This document shows positions 1-8,352 of a stretch of DNA of 64,000 nucleotides, piece by piece (position 1 is the stretch's first letter; each line of letters begins with the position of its first letter). This stretch comes from a virus, in the IMG/VR virus record IMGVR_UViG_3300047483_000490, positions 1 to 64,000 of that record; one strand, written 5' to 3'. Below the pieces are notes generated by a model. That model was not told the origin of the DNA. It ran no database searches and worked only from the letters and a program-made list of their open reading frames with translations. A program made the position numbers and the translations under genes.

Positions 1-1
1 T

Positions 2-433
2 GACTTTTTAGAAATAGACAACGTGGATGTTAAAGAAATGCGTCAGCGTATTATCGAAGCTTTCACACATACTATTAAAGCAATTGGAGCGGTACCTTCA
101 GATGCTGAATTAGATCCCAAGATTACTGAAAGTTGGGCACAGTGGTATGAACCGCACGATGGTCGAGGACACAATAAACACAATCACTGTAGATGGGATC
201 CAAACGAAGCCCCATTCATAGGCTTTTCTGGAGGTTATTACTTATCAGACGGAGAACCTTTCGCTGACCACACATACTCTGGTGCGTTCTGTTTTCATGT
301 TAGGGACTACGACTACTACATAAGACCCAAAAAAGGCATGTTAATTTTAACATTCAAGTTGATAAGCCATGATGATAATAGCAGTTATACAATCTGTTTT
401 AATATGCATTATTATTTATATCTCAGTAAATAA
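2..433 (+). CDS. hypothetical protein, 5' end outside window
   Basis: The reading frame is open from base 2, so the gene probably starts before the window; a GTG at 23 is the only in-window start upstream of the conserved-looking part. The protein is polar and rich in Trp, His and aromatic residues (WAQWYEPHDGRGHNKHNH), with no family I recognise. The last 22 residues run through the start of the next gene in another frame, so the true C-terminus could be shorter if a frameshift is present. Confidence 0.5.
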   Translation, partial: DFLEIDNVDVKEMRQRIIEAFTHTIKAIGAVPSDAELDPKITESWAQWYEPHDGRGHNKHNHCRWDPNEAPFIGFSGGYYLSDGEPFADHTYSGAFCFHVRDYDYYIRPKKGMLILTFKLISHDDNSSYTICFNMHYYLYLSK

Positions 434-614
434 AATAGAGAAGACCATAAAACAAGAAGTTGCTAATGATTTGGCTAAAATGGAAGATAGATCAAAAAGA
501 GAAATAGAGGCCATGAAAGCAAATGTTGCAATTAATGACAGATATATAGAACAATTACACACTAAAATCTCTGAATTAGAAGTTACTTTACAAAATTTTG
601 TAAACAAAAATTAA
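369..614 (+). CDS. small membrane protein with coiled coil
   Basis: 81 residues. Residues 2-20 are a single hydrophobic membrane segment, followed by a charged helix (about 24-78) with coiled-coil character. This looks like a membrane-anchored accessory or spanin-like protein, but no spanin motif is visible. It overlaps the preceding frame by 65 bp. Two consecutive ATGs (369, 372) could each be the start. Confidence 0.5.
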   Translation: MMIIAVIQSVLICIIIYISVNKIEKTIKQEVANDLAKMEDRSKREIEAMKANVAINDRYIEQLHTKISELEVTLQNFVNKN

Positions 615-648
615 TTTAGTTATATAATAAAAGTTCTTAAACATTATT

Positions 649-734
649 GGAAGGATGGCAGAGTTGGTCGATTGCATCAGACTTGAAATCTGACGTACTG
701 CAAGGTACCGTGGGTTCGAATCCTACTCCTTCCG
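649..734 (+). tRNA. tRNA-Ser(UGA)
   Basis: Class II cloverleaf: acceptor GGAAGGA/TCCTTCC, anticodon loop CTTGAAA giving UGA, long variable arm, T-arm with GGTTCGAATCC, discriminator G. CCA is not fully encoded (GCA follows). An HNH homing gene lies directly downstream. Confidence 0.95.
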
Positions 735-747
735 CATTTATATTTTT

Positions 748-775
748 CATCCGGTGGTAAAAAAACTACCGGATG
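748..775 (+). terminator. hairpin after tRNA-Ser
   Basis: Perfect 8-bp stem CATCCGGT/ACCGGATG with an A-rich loop and no T-run behind it. It probably marks the 3' end of the tRNA transcript; termination is inferred. Confidence 0.4.
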
Positions 776-790
776 TTAGATATATACTAA

Positions 791-1141
791 ATGGAAGATA
801 ATACAATAAACAATCAAATTGGTCGCAAAGAAAATACTGAAAATTTCAAAAATTGGGCCATTAATAACTTAACTATACCAGATGAACTTGTATTTTGTGA
901 AAACGCAACAATAGCAAGACACCATGTTAAGAGAAAAATAATAAACAGAAATTTAATTCCGTATTCGTGTGATATATGCGAAATTGGACCAGAATGGCAT
1001 GGTAATCCTATGCCACTTATATTAGATCACATAAATGGTATTAATAACGATAATCGTCTAGAAAATTTAAGGTTCGTTTGTTCTAATTGTGATTCTCAAT
1101 TACCAACATATAAATCTAGAAATATTAATAATAAAAAATAA
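791..1141 (+). CDS. HNH homing endonuclease
   Basis: 116 residues. An HNH zinc-finger nuclease core is visible: CDIC near residue 57, LDHINGINNDNRLENLRFVC as the catalytic His/Asn stretch (about 77-96), then CSNC. The N-terminal 40 residues resemble the small helical DNA-contact region of free-standing phage HNH enzymes. Location directly behind tRNA-Ser fits a freestanding homing endonuclease that cuts near tRNA genes. An AGATATATA motif lies just upstream (778-786). Confidence 0.8.
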   Translation: MEDNTINNQIGRKENTENFKNWAINNLTIPDELVFCENATIARHHVKRKIINRNLIPYSCDICEIGPEWHGNPMPLILDHINGINNDNRLENLRFVCSNCDSQLPTYKSRNINNKK

Positions 1142-1177
1142 GAGTGGTGCCCATACTCTTGAGGTCCTGAGTCAATA

Positions 1178-1999
1178 ATGGCTTTAGAATTGTTGCAAAG
1201 CAATGAAAGGATTTTAATAAAACAAATTAGCACTATGACAACAAATCAACCAAGCGCATACATTGCACTTAACAACAATCGTTTGCGCGCTTATGCAGAC
1301 GTCATTTATCTAAAAGACGGAGATGAATTTCAAATTGAAATCTTTAATCCTTACAAAGTTTCCGTTCTTGCAAAAATCTATATCAATAATTCTTTGATTT
1401 CAACATCAGGTTTGGTAATTAGACCAGGCCAACGTTATTTCCTAGATCGTTTTATTGATAAAAACAAAAAGTTTAAGTTTAACACTTATACTGTCGATCC
1501 AGGTACAACCCCAGAAGTTTTAGAATCAATTAAGAATAATGGTTCAGTTCGAGTTGAATTTTACAAAGAAACTGAAGAAATAATGCCTAGACCCTGGCAT
1601 GGAATTATTCAAGCCCCATGGAATTCTAATCCATTTGTAGGTCAACCATATGCTGGCAATGTATTGTATAGCAACAATACAGGCTCATCAAACCCAAATC
1701 CTATTACTTTTACAACGACATCTTCTACCATGAATGTCAATGCATGCATTAATGCGCATGTTAGTTCTGAAATTGAAACTGGTAGAATCGAAGGCGAATC
1801 AAAATCAAAACAAAATTTTAGCACAACTAATCAAGACTTTCAATTCTTTACTTGCGCAGTTTCAGAGTGGAAAATCTTACCAGATTCTCACAAGCCAGTT
1901 GAAGTAAATGAGATTAGAAATTATTGTTCTTCATGTGGAACTCGCATGAAAAAACAAAGCTGGAAGTTTTGCCCTAATTGTGGCGAAAAACTAGATTAA
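1178..1999 (+). CDS. zinc-ribbon protein of unknown function
   Basis: 273 residues. The N-terminal two thirds are predicted beta-rich and Asn/Ser-rich, like a virion or surface protein. The C-terminus is a zinc ribbon with two Cys pairs (CSSC and CPNC, about residues 248-268). The combination of a beta-rich body and a C-terminal zinc ribbon is not one I can assign. A short AGAGT/ACTCT hairpin lies just upstream of the ATG. Confidence 0.6.
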   Translation: MALELLQSNERILIKQISTMTTNQPSAYIALNNNRLRAYADVIYLKDGDEFQIEIFNPYKVSVLAKIYINNSLISTSGLVIRPGQRYFLDRFIDKNKKFKFNTYTVDPGTTPEVLESIKNNGSVRVEFYKETEEIMPRPWHGIIQAPWNSNPFVGQPYAGNVLYSNNTGSSNPNPITFTTTSSTMNVNACINAHVSSEIETGRIEGESKSKQNFSTTNQDFQFFTCAVSEWKILPDSHKPVEVNEIRNYCSSCGTRMKKQSWKFCPNCGEKLD

Positions 2000-2009
2000 T
2001 AAATAAAGT

Positions 2010-2606
2010 ATGGCACCACTTTTTAAATTATCTATATTTTTAATACTATTAACTTCATTTAATTTTACACCAAAGCAAAGTATACATGTTAAAAACAATG
2101 TGTATGACATCACATACTCTCAATATTTTGAGCAGCCATTAGATGTTAAATACGACGTGATGTGTAATTCAAAATCTATTAATTACTTTTCTAGAAAGGG
2201 CTTAAATTTCTACACAGTTCCTAATATTCATACTTCTGATGATGCAGATTATTATCATAACGATTATGATAAAGGACACATGGCTCCAGCTGCAGATTTT
2301 AATTGCGATGAAATCTCTTTAAAAGAAACTTTTTCTTATGTTAATTGTGCACTACAGCACAAAGATCTTAATAGAGGTCAATGGAAAGATCTAGAAGCTT
2401 ATGAAAAGGAATTAGCTATTACTAACAAAGTGTCTATCGAGATCGTTGTAGATTTTACAGGATCTGTTAGAAATGCAACTGGAGCTATGATACCTGTTGG
2501 ATTTTCTAAAATTATCACTTTAAATGGAAAACTTTTTAAGTCTTATTATTTTCCAAACCAATCACTTAGAGGTTCATATGAAAAATTTTTAGTAAAAAAG
2601 TACTAA
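2010..2606 (+). CDS. secreted DNA/RNA non-specific endonuclease
   Basis: 198 residues with an N-terminal signal peptide (hydrophobic residues 5-18). The signature DKGHMAPAAD (residues 87-96, catalytic His90) is the DRGH motif of the NucA/NUC1 nuclease family, with Lys in place of Arg. The following NxxxQ segment and an acidic/Asn metal-binding helix (VNCALQHKDLNRGQW) also match. Family members degrade nucleic acid using one divalent metal. Export to the periplasm or outside suggests attack on host or competing DNA, or scavenging during lysis. Confidence 0.8.
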   Translation: MAPLFKLSIFLILLTSFNFTPKQSIHVKNNVYDITYSQYFEQPLDVKYDVMCNSKSINYFSRKGLNFYTVPNIHTSDDADYYHNDYDKGHMAPAADFNCDEISLKETFSYVNCALQHKDLNRGQWKDLEAYEKELAITNKVSIEIVVDFTGSVRNATGAMIPVGFSKIITLNGKLFKSYYFPNQSLRGSYEKFLVKKY

Positions 2607-2655
2607 AATATTTTTTTATGTCAAATGTTTGTTGTATATTTACAGAGTAATTAAA
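2605..2655 (+). promoter_or_regulatory. phage promoter, consensus type
   Basis: Shows the repeated box AAATATTTTTTTATGTCAAA, then TATATTTACAGAG about 12 nt on. The leader is A-rich and leads to the ATG at 2667. Confidence 0.75.
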
Positions 2656-2666
2656 ACAAACAAATC

Positions 2667-2828
2667 ATGACAGTATTCACAGTTATCCCCTTTTTCTCAG
2701 ACGGTATTGAAATTTTTCAAAACGATATTAAAAGTTTTGTAACATTTGATGCAGCTCAATTATATGCGTGGAATGAAATCGATGGTAAAAGATATGAAAT
2801 AGTTGAAAACGATCTAGAAGATTGTTAA
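2667..2828 (+). CDS. small protein, 53 aa
   Basis: Short acidic protein with hydrophobic patches (starts MTVFTVIPFFSDGIEIF). It is preceded by a consensus phage promoter and an A-rich leader and followed at once by another promoter, so it is a single-gene transcription unit. Function unknown. Confidence 0.65.
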   Translation: MTVFTVIPFFSDGIEIFQNDIKSFVTFDAAQLYAWNEIDGKRYEIVENDLEDC

Positions 2829-2849
2829 TAACTTTTGAAAAATAATTGC

Positions 2850-2900
2850 TAAAATATTTTTTTATATCAAATAAAGTTCGTATATTAGCCTTATAATTAA
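2850..2900 (+). promoter_or_regulatory. phage promoter, TATATTAGCC subtype
   Basis: Box AAATATTTTTTTATATCAAA followed by TATATTAGCCTTATAATTAA, then the ATG at 2912. The TTAGCC subtype recurs at 12351, 13793 and 20463. Confidence 0.75.
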
Positions 2901-2911
2901 AAAACAAACAG

Positions 2912-3259
2912 ATGGAAAAGTTTATTATCAAACCAAGCAGACCCTTTGGAACTGCATTTGCCATTGTAAATACTTTAAGCGGTACTTATATATGTCCAGG
3001 TTGGCACCCAGTGCCATCAGGAACTACCAGAGATCAAATAGAGTTTGATATGACTAACTATATTGAGACAAAACCAAAAGAACACGTAAAAGAAGTTACA
3101 GAAGTTAAATCTTATACAGTTGAAGCTTCAAAACCAGGTAAATTTTACGAAGTTAAAAATAATAACGGTAAATGGAGTTGTACTTGCCCGTCAGCTTCAT
3201 TTCACAGAGGAGATTGTAAACACATAAAAAAATTAAAAGAAGATGCCACAAATATTTAA
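2912..3259 (+). CDS. SWIM zinc-finger protein
   Basis: 115 residues. The C-terminal part carries a SWIM-type zinc finger: CTC near residue 91, then C and H in GDCKHIKK (about 102-107). SWIM domains bind DNA or protein partners and occur in recombination and ubiquitin-related proteins. The N-terminal half has no recognisable domain. It overlaps the start of the nucleotidyltransferase gene by 17 bp, so the two are probably co-translated. Confidence 0.7.
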   Translation: MEKFIIKPSRPFGTAFAIVNTLSGTYICPGWHPVPSGTTRDQIEFDMTNYIETKPKEHVKEVTEVKSYTVEASKPGKFYEVKNNNGKWSCTCPSASFHRGDCKHIKKLKEDATNI

Positions 3260-3980
3260 AGTAGGAGGTTGCGTAAGAGACAGATTGCTTGGATTAGAGT
3301 CCAACGATATTGACTTTACATTTGTCTTAGATAATCTAGACAGAACCGTAGAAGAAGGATTTCAAATCATGACAGAATGGTTAGACCATAAAATGTTTAC
3401 AATATTTCTGAGTACACCAGAATGTTTTACGATTAGAGCTAAGTTTCCACAAGGTCATGAGAATGAAGGAATGGTAGCTGACTTTGTATTAGCTCGTAAA
3501 GAAGTCGGTTACGAAGAAGGAACTCGTAGACCAATCTTAGAACTTGGAACTCTTGAAGATGACTTAGTTCGTAGAGATTTTACAGTTAATGCCATGGCTG
3601 AAGATGAAAATGGAAATATTATCGATTTATTCGATGGTCAAGAGCATCTAAAACAAATGATTCTTGTAACTCCATTAGATCCTAAGTTGACATTTATGGA
3701 TGATCCTTTGAGAATTCTAAGAGCTTTTAGATTTTCAATTACCAAAGGATTTGTAATGTGTGAAGATATTCAAAGAGCAATCGCAGAACCATTGTTATGG
3801 GTTAAAATGAAAGAGGTAGTAAGTGCTCAAAGAATTAGAGAAGAGCTTACCAAATGTTTTCATGCAGACACAATGACTTCTTTGCAAATGTTATTCGTGT
3901 TAGAAGATGTGCACCCTGGAATGATTGAAGAAGTTTTATTTCAAGATGGAATGTGGTTGAAACCAACATTCGAAAAATAG
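3243..3980 (+). CDS. CCA-adding / poly(A) polymerase-type nucleotidyltransferase
   Basis: 245 residues. The head domain of class II tRNA nucleotidyltransferases is clear: GGCVRD at residues 8-13, the paired carboxylates DID at 22-24, then the RRDFTVNAMA block and DDPLRILRAFRF. It is much shorter than cellular CCA-adding enzymes (about 400 residues); the C-terminal body and tail helices are reduced. Most tRNAs in this window lack an encoded CCA, so maturing or repairing their 3' ends is the likely job. Whether it adds CCA, only A, or another tail cannot be read from sequence. Confidence 0.85.
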   Translation: MPQIFKVGGCVRDRLLGLESNDIDFTFVLDNLDRTVEEGFQIMTEWLDHKMFTIFLSTPECFTIRAKFPQGHENEGMVADFVLARKEVGYEEGTRRPILELGTLEDDLVRRDFTVNAMAEDENGNIIDLFDGQEHLKQMILVTPLDPKLTFMDDPLRILRAFRFSITKGFVMCEDIQRAIAEPLLWVKMKEVVSAQRIREELTKCFHADTMTSLQMLFVLEDVHPGMIEEVLFQDGMWLKPTFEK

Positions 3981-3990
3981 TATAAAGATT

Positions 3991-4401
3991 ATGGGAAAAG
4001 TAAAAATATATTTAGATGACGTAAGAACACCAGTTGAAAAAGATTGGATTGTTGTTAGAAATTACGATCAATTTGTATCTCAAGTTATGTATATTGGCTT
4101 AGAAAACATTGATTTGATTTCACTAGATCACGATTTAGGTGAAAGCGCAATGAAAGAGTGGCAGCATGGCGTAACTAAAAATTATGCTATCAACTATGAA
4201 AATATTGTTGAAAAAACAGGCATGGACTGCACAAAATGGTTAGTGAATCAATGGTTAGATGGACAACCTGTTGTTGATGTTGTAATTCACTCAGCGAATG
4301 CTGTTGGTTCAGCAAACATGATGGGTTATATCAACAACTACAGGCATTTACATAGATTGCCACAAAATTGTATTAGAGTACGAATAGACCATACAGTATG
4401 A
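3991..4401 (+). CDS. cREC: cyclic-phosphate-processing receiver-like domain
   Basis: 136 residues forming one receiver-like domain: IYLDDVRTP (paired Asp 9-10), the VVRNYDQF strand, LISLDHDLG (46-48) and TGMDCTKWL. This pattern matches the cREC family, which comparative genomics predicts to process cyclic phosphates at RNA ends in RNA-repair systems. It follows the nucleotidyltransferase by 10 bp, so both may be used on cut tRNAs. Biochemistry of the family is a prediction. Confidence 0.7.
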   Translation: MGKVKIYLDDVRTPVEKDWIVVRNYDQFVSQVMYIGLENIDLISLDHDLGESAMKEWQHGVTKNYAINYENIVEKTGMDCTKWLVNQWLDGQPVVDVVIHSANAVGSANMMGYINNYRHLHRLPQNCIRVRIDHTV

Positions 4402-4670
4402 TGAAATTTGAAACACAAGAGGTTTTTATCTGTGAATGCCATTCACCAGATCACCAGTTTATCATTAGAAAATTTGATGATGAACCAGATGTGTATATAG
4501 CAATACATTTAACAAAACAACCAATGATGCGAAGACTTAAATATGCCTTTAGATATATTTTTGGCTATCAATCTAGATTTGGTGCATTTGATGAGATCAT
4601 TTTAAATCCAGATGACGCAGATAGGCTGCAAAAAGTAGTAGATTCACTTAAAATTCAAAAACATGAATAA
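4398..4670 (+). CDS. conserved phage protein, unknown function
   Basis: 90 residues, ATG overlapping the previous stop by 4 bp (translational coupling). The N-terminal HSPDHQF segment and basic centre (RRLKYAFRYIFGYQSRFG) resemble small phage proteins of unknown role. It also overlaps the next gene by 8 bp. Confidence 0.6.
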   Translation: MMKFETQEVFICECHSPDHQFIIRKFDDEPDVYIAIHLTKQPMMRRLKYAFRYIFGYQSRFGAFDEIILNPDDADRLQKVVDSLKIQKHE

Positions 4671-5058
4671 CAATTTAATGACAAAAGAAGAGATGGATGC
4701 TTTCTTAGAAAGTATCGGAGGCTTAAATAATGGCTATTACACTGACAGGCCACCAATTAAGAGCAGGCATTTCTTTTCAGTTTCTGACGGTTGGTTGGGA
4801 ATTATTAAGAGATTGATTGAAGATCTTATAGAACTTGGATGGGATAAAGAAATTTGTCAAGTCAAAGAAAAGTTCGGTGGCCTTAGGTTTTATATCAATA
4901 CTGGCAGTGAAGACATATTTCATCGGATTAGATTAGCCGAAGATGCGTCATATATTACATGTGAAAAATGTGGTGAATTAGGTGAACTTAGAGGTGATGG
5001 TTGGATCACTACGTTATGCGAAGAACATTCAGAAGGAAAGAAAATTATAAATTTATAA
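4663..5058 (+). CDS. conserved phage zinc-binding protein
   Basis: 131 residues. The block GWLGIIKRLIEDL...GWDKEI and KEKFGGLRFYI recurs in many phage hypothetical proteins, and a CxxC pair (CEKCGELGEL) plus a distal Cys/His suggests a zinc site. Function unknown. The co-transcribed set 2912-5058 ends here, where a homing gene has inserted. Confidence 0.65.
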   Translation: MNNNLMTKEEMDAFLESIGGLNNGYYTDRPPIKSRHFFSVSDGWLGIIKRLIEDLIELGWDKEICQVKEKFGGLRFYINTGSEDIFHRIRLAEDASYITCEKCGELGELRGDGWITTLCEEHSEGKKIINL

Positions 5059-5061
5059 AAC

Positions 5062-5084
5062 ATGATATACGCAAGCATTGATAT
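5062..5084 (+). repeat. duplicated start of the exonuclease gene
   Basis: ATGATATACGCAAGCATTG here repeats the first bases of the exonuclease gene at 5790 (ATGCGATACGCAAGCATTG), differing at only two positions over 22. The GIY-YIG gene sits between the copies, so this is a footprint of its insertion. Confidence 0.75.
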
Positions 5085-5128
5085 TTTTAACACTTTAGTA
5101 AGATATATAAATAAAAAATATTTTATTA

Positions 5129-5770
5129 ATGAAAACAGTTTATTTTTATGTGCTTAGATGTCCAATAACAAACGATGTTAAATATGTTGGCAGGAGCGTT
5201 AATCCATCTGGGAGATATAGACAACATATACATTCCGGAAAAAGAGAAGGTGTTAAGGATAGAAAAGCGGCATGGATTAAAGGTCTTTTGAATAAAAATC
5301 TAAAACCTATATTAGAAATTATTGATAAACTCGAAAATTATAAAGATATTGAAGAAGTTAAAAGAAAAGAAGAATTTTTAATACTTGAATTTAAAAAAAT
5401 ATACGATCTTAAAAACGATAGAGATATTGTTGAAAATGGATATAATTTTTCAGATGAATCCAGAGAAAAAATGTCTAAAGCACAAAGAGGAAATACAAAC
5501 AGACGTGGTAAAAAAGCATCTAAAGAAACTAAAAAGAAAATTTCAATTTCCAGGAAAGGTAAGAAACCACCTCGGTCTTATTTTGAAAAAGTAAATAAAC
5601 CTATCTTTCAATATGATAAAAAATTTAATTTCATTAAAGAATGGGAAAGCGGTACAATAGCTGCATTGACATTAAATATTTCCCAACCAAATATTTCTAG
5701 TTCAGCTAATATAAATTCTAACAGAAAAACAGCAGGTGGATTTATATGGAGATATAAATTTAATAATTAA
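5129..5770 (+). CDS. GIY-YIG homing endonuclease
   Basis: 213 residues. The N-terminus has the GIY-YIG fold (VYFYVLRC...VKYVGRSVNPSGRYRQH). The middle has a NUMOD3-type DNA-binding repeat (SREKMSKAQRGN, KETKKKISISRKGKKPP), and the end has a NUMOD1-like module (FQYDKKFNFIKEW...GGFIWRYK). This is a freestanding homing endonuclease, inserted immediately before the DEDD exonuclease gene and flanked by a duplicated target segment. Confidence 0.9.
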   Translation: MKTVYFYVLRCPITNDVKYVGRSVNPSGRYRQHIHSGKREGVKDRKAAWIKGLLNKNLKPILEIIDKLENYKDIEEVKRKEEFLILEFKKIYDLKNDRDIVENGYNFSDESREKMSKAQRGNTNRRGKKASKETKKKISISRKGKKPPRSYFEKVNKPIFQYDKKFNFIKEWESGTIAALTLNISQPNISSSANINSNRKTAGGFIWRYKFNN

Positions 5771-5789
5771 CTAATAAATTAATAAAAAT

Positions 5790-6473
5790 ATGCGATACGC
5801 AAGCATTGATATCGAAACCACTGGAATCGATAATGAAAACACACAAACACTCTCAATTGGTATAGTTGTTGAAGATACTGTCAATTGTAAAACTGTCGAA
5901 GAATTACCTACACTTGAAATTGCAATCCTTAGAGAACGCATCGAAGGTGAGATCTTCGCCATTAACATGAATCGTCAATTGATCGCAGACATTTTAGAAT
6001 ATAAAATGGCTCGCAGCGATGAAGAGCGTAAAGAGATTGAAAAAAGAACTGGTCGTGAATACCTTCGAGAAGAAGATGTGACCAGACGTATTTTTCAATT
6101 CTTATGGGACAATGGAGCCTTAGATGGTAAGATCGATCCAACTGGAGCCTTTGAATTTGTAAATGGTAAATCTTACCCTGCATTGACTTCTAAAATGAAA
6201 CCTTTTTATTTTAATGCTGCTGGTAAAAACTTTGCCAACTTCGATAATAAATTCTTAGAGCGTTTACCAAGATGGAAACAATGTCTTAAAGCTAGAGGTA
6301 GAACACTAGATCCTTCAGTTCTTTATGTTGATTGGAAGAATGATGATACTGCACCTGGATTAAGTCTTTGCAAACAAAGAGCAGGACTTAGCGAAGTCGT
6401 AACGCACAACGCAATTGAAGATGCAATGGACGTAGTCTTGTTATTTAGAAAGTTTTATAAAACGTGGGACTAA
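5790..6473 (+). CDS. DEDDh 3'-5' exonuclease
   Basis: 227 residues. ExoI DIETTG (residues 7-12), ExoII with NFDNKF (about 150-155) and ExoIII HNAIEDA (about 211-217, catalytic His and Asp) define a DnaQ/RNase T-type DEDDh exonuclease. Substrate could be DNA or RNA ends; RNase T and oligoribonuclease relatives trim tRNA 3' ends, which would fit this genome. The true start is set by MRYASIDIETTG, which needs the ATG at 5790. Confidence 0.85.
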   Translation: MRYASIDIETTGIDNENTQTLSIGIVVEDTVNCKTVEELPTLEIAILRERIEGEIFAINMNRQLIADILEYKMARSDEERKEIEKRTGREYLREEDVTRRIFQFLWDNGALDGKIDPTGAFEFVNGKSYPALTSKMKPFYFNAAGKNFANFDNKFLERLPRWKQCLKARGRTLDPSVLYVDWKNDDTAPGLSLCKQRAGLSEVVTHNAIEDAMDVVLLFRKFYKTWD

Positions 6474-6500
6474 TAAGCCCGTAATTTTTTGAAAATAGTT

Positions 6501-6532
6501 AAGCCCAAATTTTTTAGTTTGGGCTTTTTTTT
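6501..6532 (+). terminator. rho-independent terminator (copy 1 of 3)
   Basis: AAGCCCAAA/TTTGGGCTT stem with a T-rich loop and an 8-T tail. The T-tail runs directly into a promoter, as in the near-identical modules at 43468 and 53752. Confidence 0.85.
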
Positions 6533-6564
6533 GTATATTTACAGAGTAATTAAAAACAAACAAG
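6533..6564 (+). promoter_or_regulatory. promoter fused to terminator
   Basis: TTGTATATTTACAGAGTAATT follows the terminator T-run without a gap. The usual upstream AAATATTTTTTTAT box is replaced by the terminator. Confidence 0.7.
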
Positions 6565-6783
6565 ATGATCAAATCAATTAAAGAAAAAAATCAAGCTTTA
6601 GAAATCGATTTAACAGGTCCACAAGGAAACGCTTACTTTTTATTAGGCACTGCTATGGATTTAGCCAGGCAATTAGGATTACCTGCTGAAACTATACTAG
6701 AAGATATGAAATCTGCTGATTATGAGCATCTGGTCGAGGTATTTGACAAGCACTTTGGTGAATATGTTACTTTATATCGATAG
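6565..6783 (+). CDS. small conserved phage protein
   Basis: 72 residues, mixed alpha/beta, with a central helix (YFLLGTAMDLARQLGLPAETI). It forms its own short transcription unit behind a terminator-promoter module. Function unknown. Confidence 0.6.
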   Translation: MIKSIKEKNQALEIDLTGPQGNAYFLLGTAMDLARQLGLPAETILEDMKSADYEHLVEVFDKHFGEYVTLYR

Positions 6784-6912
6784 TGCTGACGAGCTTTAAA
6801 ATCACAATGGGCCTAATATTATTTTCATGAAAATGAAACAAAGGGGCCCGAAAGGAATATAAGTTTTGTCTTTAGGCGAAAATAAGGTTATAGGGACTTA
6901 AATCATTTAAAT
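6784..6912 (+). other. structured leader upstream of glycosylase gene
   Basis: 129 nt without an ORF. It contains GGGCC/GGCCC pairing around a palindromic ATTTTCATGAAAAT hairpin, followed by a second hairpin region with GTCTTTAGGC. It may be a 5' leader RNA of the glycosylase gene; no riboswitch class is recognised. Confidence 0.35.
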
Positions 6913-7716
6913 ATGCCAGAATTAGCAGAATTAAAATTAACAGCAGACTACGTTAGCGAAATTTCAAAGGGTAAAATTTTCAACAGAATTGAAAAGAATC
7001 CAAACCACAAAGGCTTAGAAATTCCTAAACCTTACGATCAATTTAGAATTCGGGCTAAAAGTAAAGGTAAAGAAATGGTCGTATTTTTGTATCAACACGA
7101 ATACGCTCCATATCAATATGTGCCTCTTAGAATAACAATGGGCATGTCGGGCCATTTTCAGTTGACAGAAACTGGCAAAGAACCTAAACACGCGCACCTT
7201 AAATTTTACAGTACAGACGGATATACATTGAGTTTTGTTGATGTTCGCAGATTTGGAAAATGGAAATTAGGCGAAGAATGGTCAGAAAATAGAGGACCAG
7301 ATCCCATTGACCATTTTCAAGAATTTATCAGAAATATCAAAGCCAATTTAGACAGAAAGGAATTTGACAAGCCAATTTGTGAAGTCTTAATGAATCAAAA
7401 ATACTTTAATGGCATTGGCAACTATTTAAGAGCAGAAATTTTGTATAGAATTGATTGCAATCCATTTGTTTCAGCACGAGAAGCTTTACAAAGGTACCCT
7501 GAAATCTATCAACTTTGCAAATTACTACCATTACAAGCTTATAAATTAGGTGGCGGTCAATTAAAAGACTGGGAAAATCCATTTGGTACAGCAGTCGAAG
7601 TAGACTCATGGTCAGAATTCATGATTTGTTATGGCAATCCAAAAATGAACAAAATAACAGACAGAAATGGTAGAACTTTTTGGTTTAATCCTATCTGGAA
7701 AGAAGCTAATATATAA
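6913..7716 (+). CDS. Fpg/Nei-family DNA glycosylase
   Basis: 267 residues. The mature N-terminus PELAE supplies the catalytic Pro2 and Glu3 of the Fpg/Nei family. The helix-two-turn-helix is present (NQKYFNGIGNYLRAEILYR). The C-terminal region (YGNPKMNKITDRNGRTFW) lacks the four zinc Cys, so it is a zincless-finger type as in plant Fpg and NEIL1. It should excise oxidised bases from phage DNA by base excision and AP-lyase cleavage. Confidence 0.9.
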   Translation: MPELAELKLTADYVSEISKGKIFNRIEKNPNHKGLEIPKPYDQFRIRAKSKGKEMVVFLYQHEYAPYQYVPLRITMGMSGHFQLTETGKEPKHAHLKFYSTDGYTLSFVDVRRFGKWKLGEEWSENRGPDPIDHFQEFIRNIKANLDRKEFDKPICEVLMNQKYFNGIGNYLRAEILYRIDCNPFVSAREALQRYPEIYQLCKLLPLQAYKLGGGQLKDWENPFGTAVEVDSWSEFMICYGNPKMNKITDRNGRTFWFNPIWKEANI

Positions 7717-7779
7717 AATAAACCTTTTCATATTTACTCATATAATCATTCAAGTTAATACATTTAAACCAAATTAAAA

Positions 7780-8352
7780 ATGGGAAAAGCACAAAAATCC
7801 AACAAAGTTACATTAGAAGATTTAACAGCATTGCGTACTGAATTAGAAAACGCAGCAGCTGCTAAACAAATTGAATTAGCAGAACAAACTTATTCTGTAA
7901 ACTTCGAAGAAACTGGTAATATTACCAAAGTTTTAAACCACTTAAACAAAGACGTTAGCTGGTCTTCTAAAAATGCAGCTCTTTTGGTTAATTTACATGA
8001 CAATTTAAAAAACGAAAAAACACGTTTGACAATTGAATCTAATTTAGCTAAAAACGAAAAAAGAACTTTATCAGCTGAAGAAGCAGCAACAGTTCAATTA
8101 AAACAAATCGACTTAAACACTTTATACCAATCTTTATTGGCTATTCAAAGTACAGGAGTTGAGTCAGCTAGAACTTATGTTCGTTTATTGACAAACATCG
8201 GTGGTCAAATTACTGAAGCGATGAAAACTATGGCTGAAGCTAACAAGCAGATCCAATCGTTACACGTTGAATTAGCTGAGATTGATGCAAGAATTACAGA
8301 GCAAGAAACACCTCAAACTGTAGCAACAGATGAAACTGTCGAGCAAATCTAA
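7780..8352 (+). CDS. helical coiled-coil protein
   Basis: 190 residues, almost wholly helical, Ala/Glu/Leu-rich with long heptad stretches. No signal or membrane segment. It precedes and overlaps (23 bp) the nuclease-like gene. Function unknown; a structural or DNA-associated scaffold is possible. Confidence 0.6.
   Translation: MGKAQKSNKVTLEDLTALRTELENAAAAKQIELAEQTYSVNFEETGNITKVLNHLNKDVSWSSKNAALLVNLHDNLKNEKTRLTIESNLAKNEKRTLSAEEAATVQLKQIDLNTLYQSLLAIQSTGVESARTYVRLLTNIGGQITEAMKTMAEANKQIQSLHVELAEIDARITEQETPQTVATDETVEQI

Noticed and set aside
6784-6912. Hammerhead ribozyme (CTGACGAG ... CGAAAG)
   Set aside because: The conserved words exist, but stem II would fail at its second base pair and no proper stem III with a cleavage site is seen.
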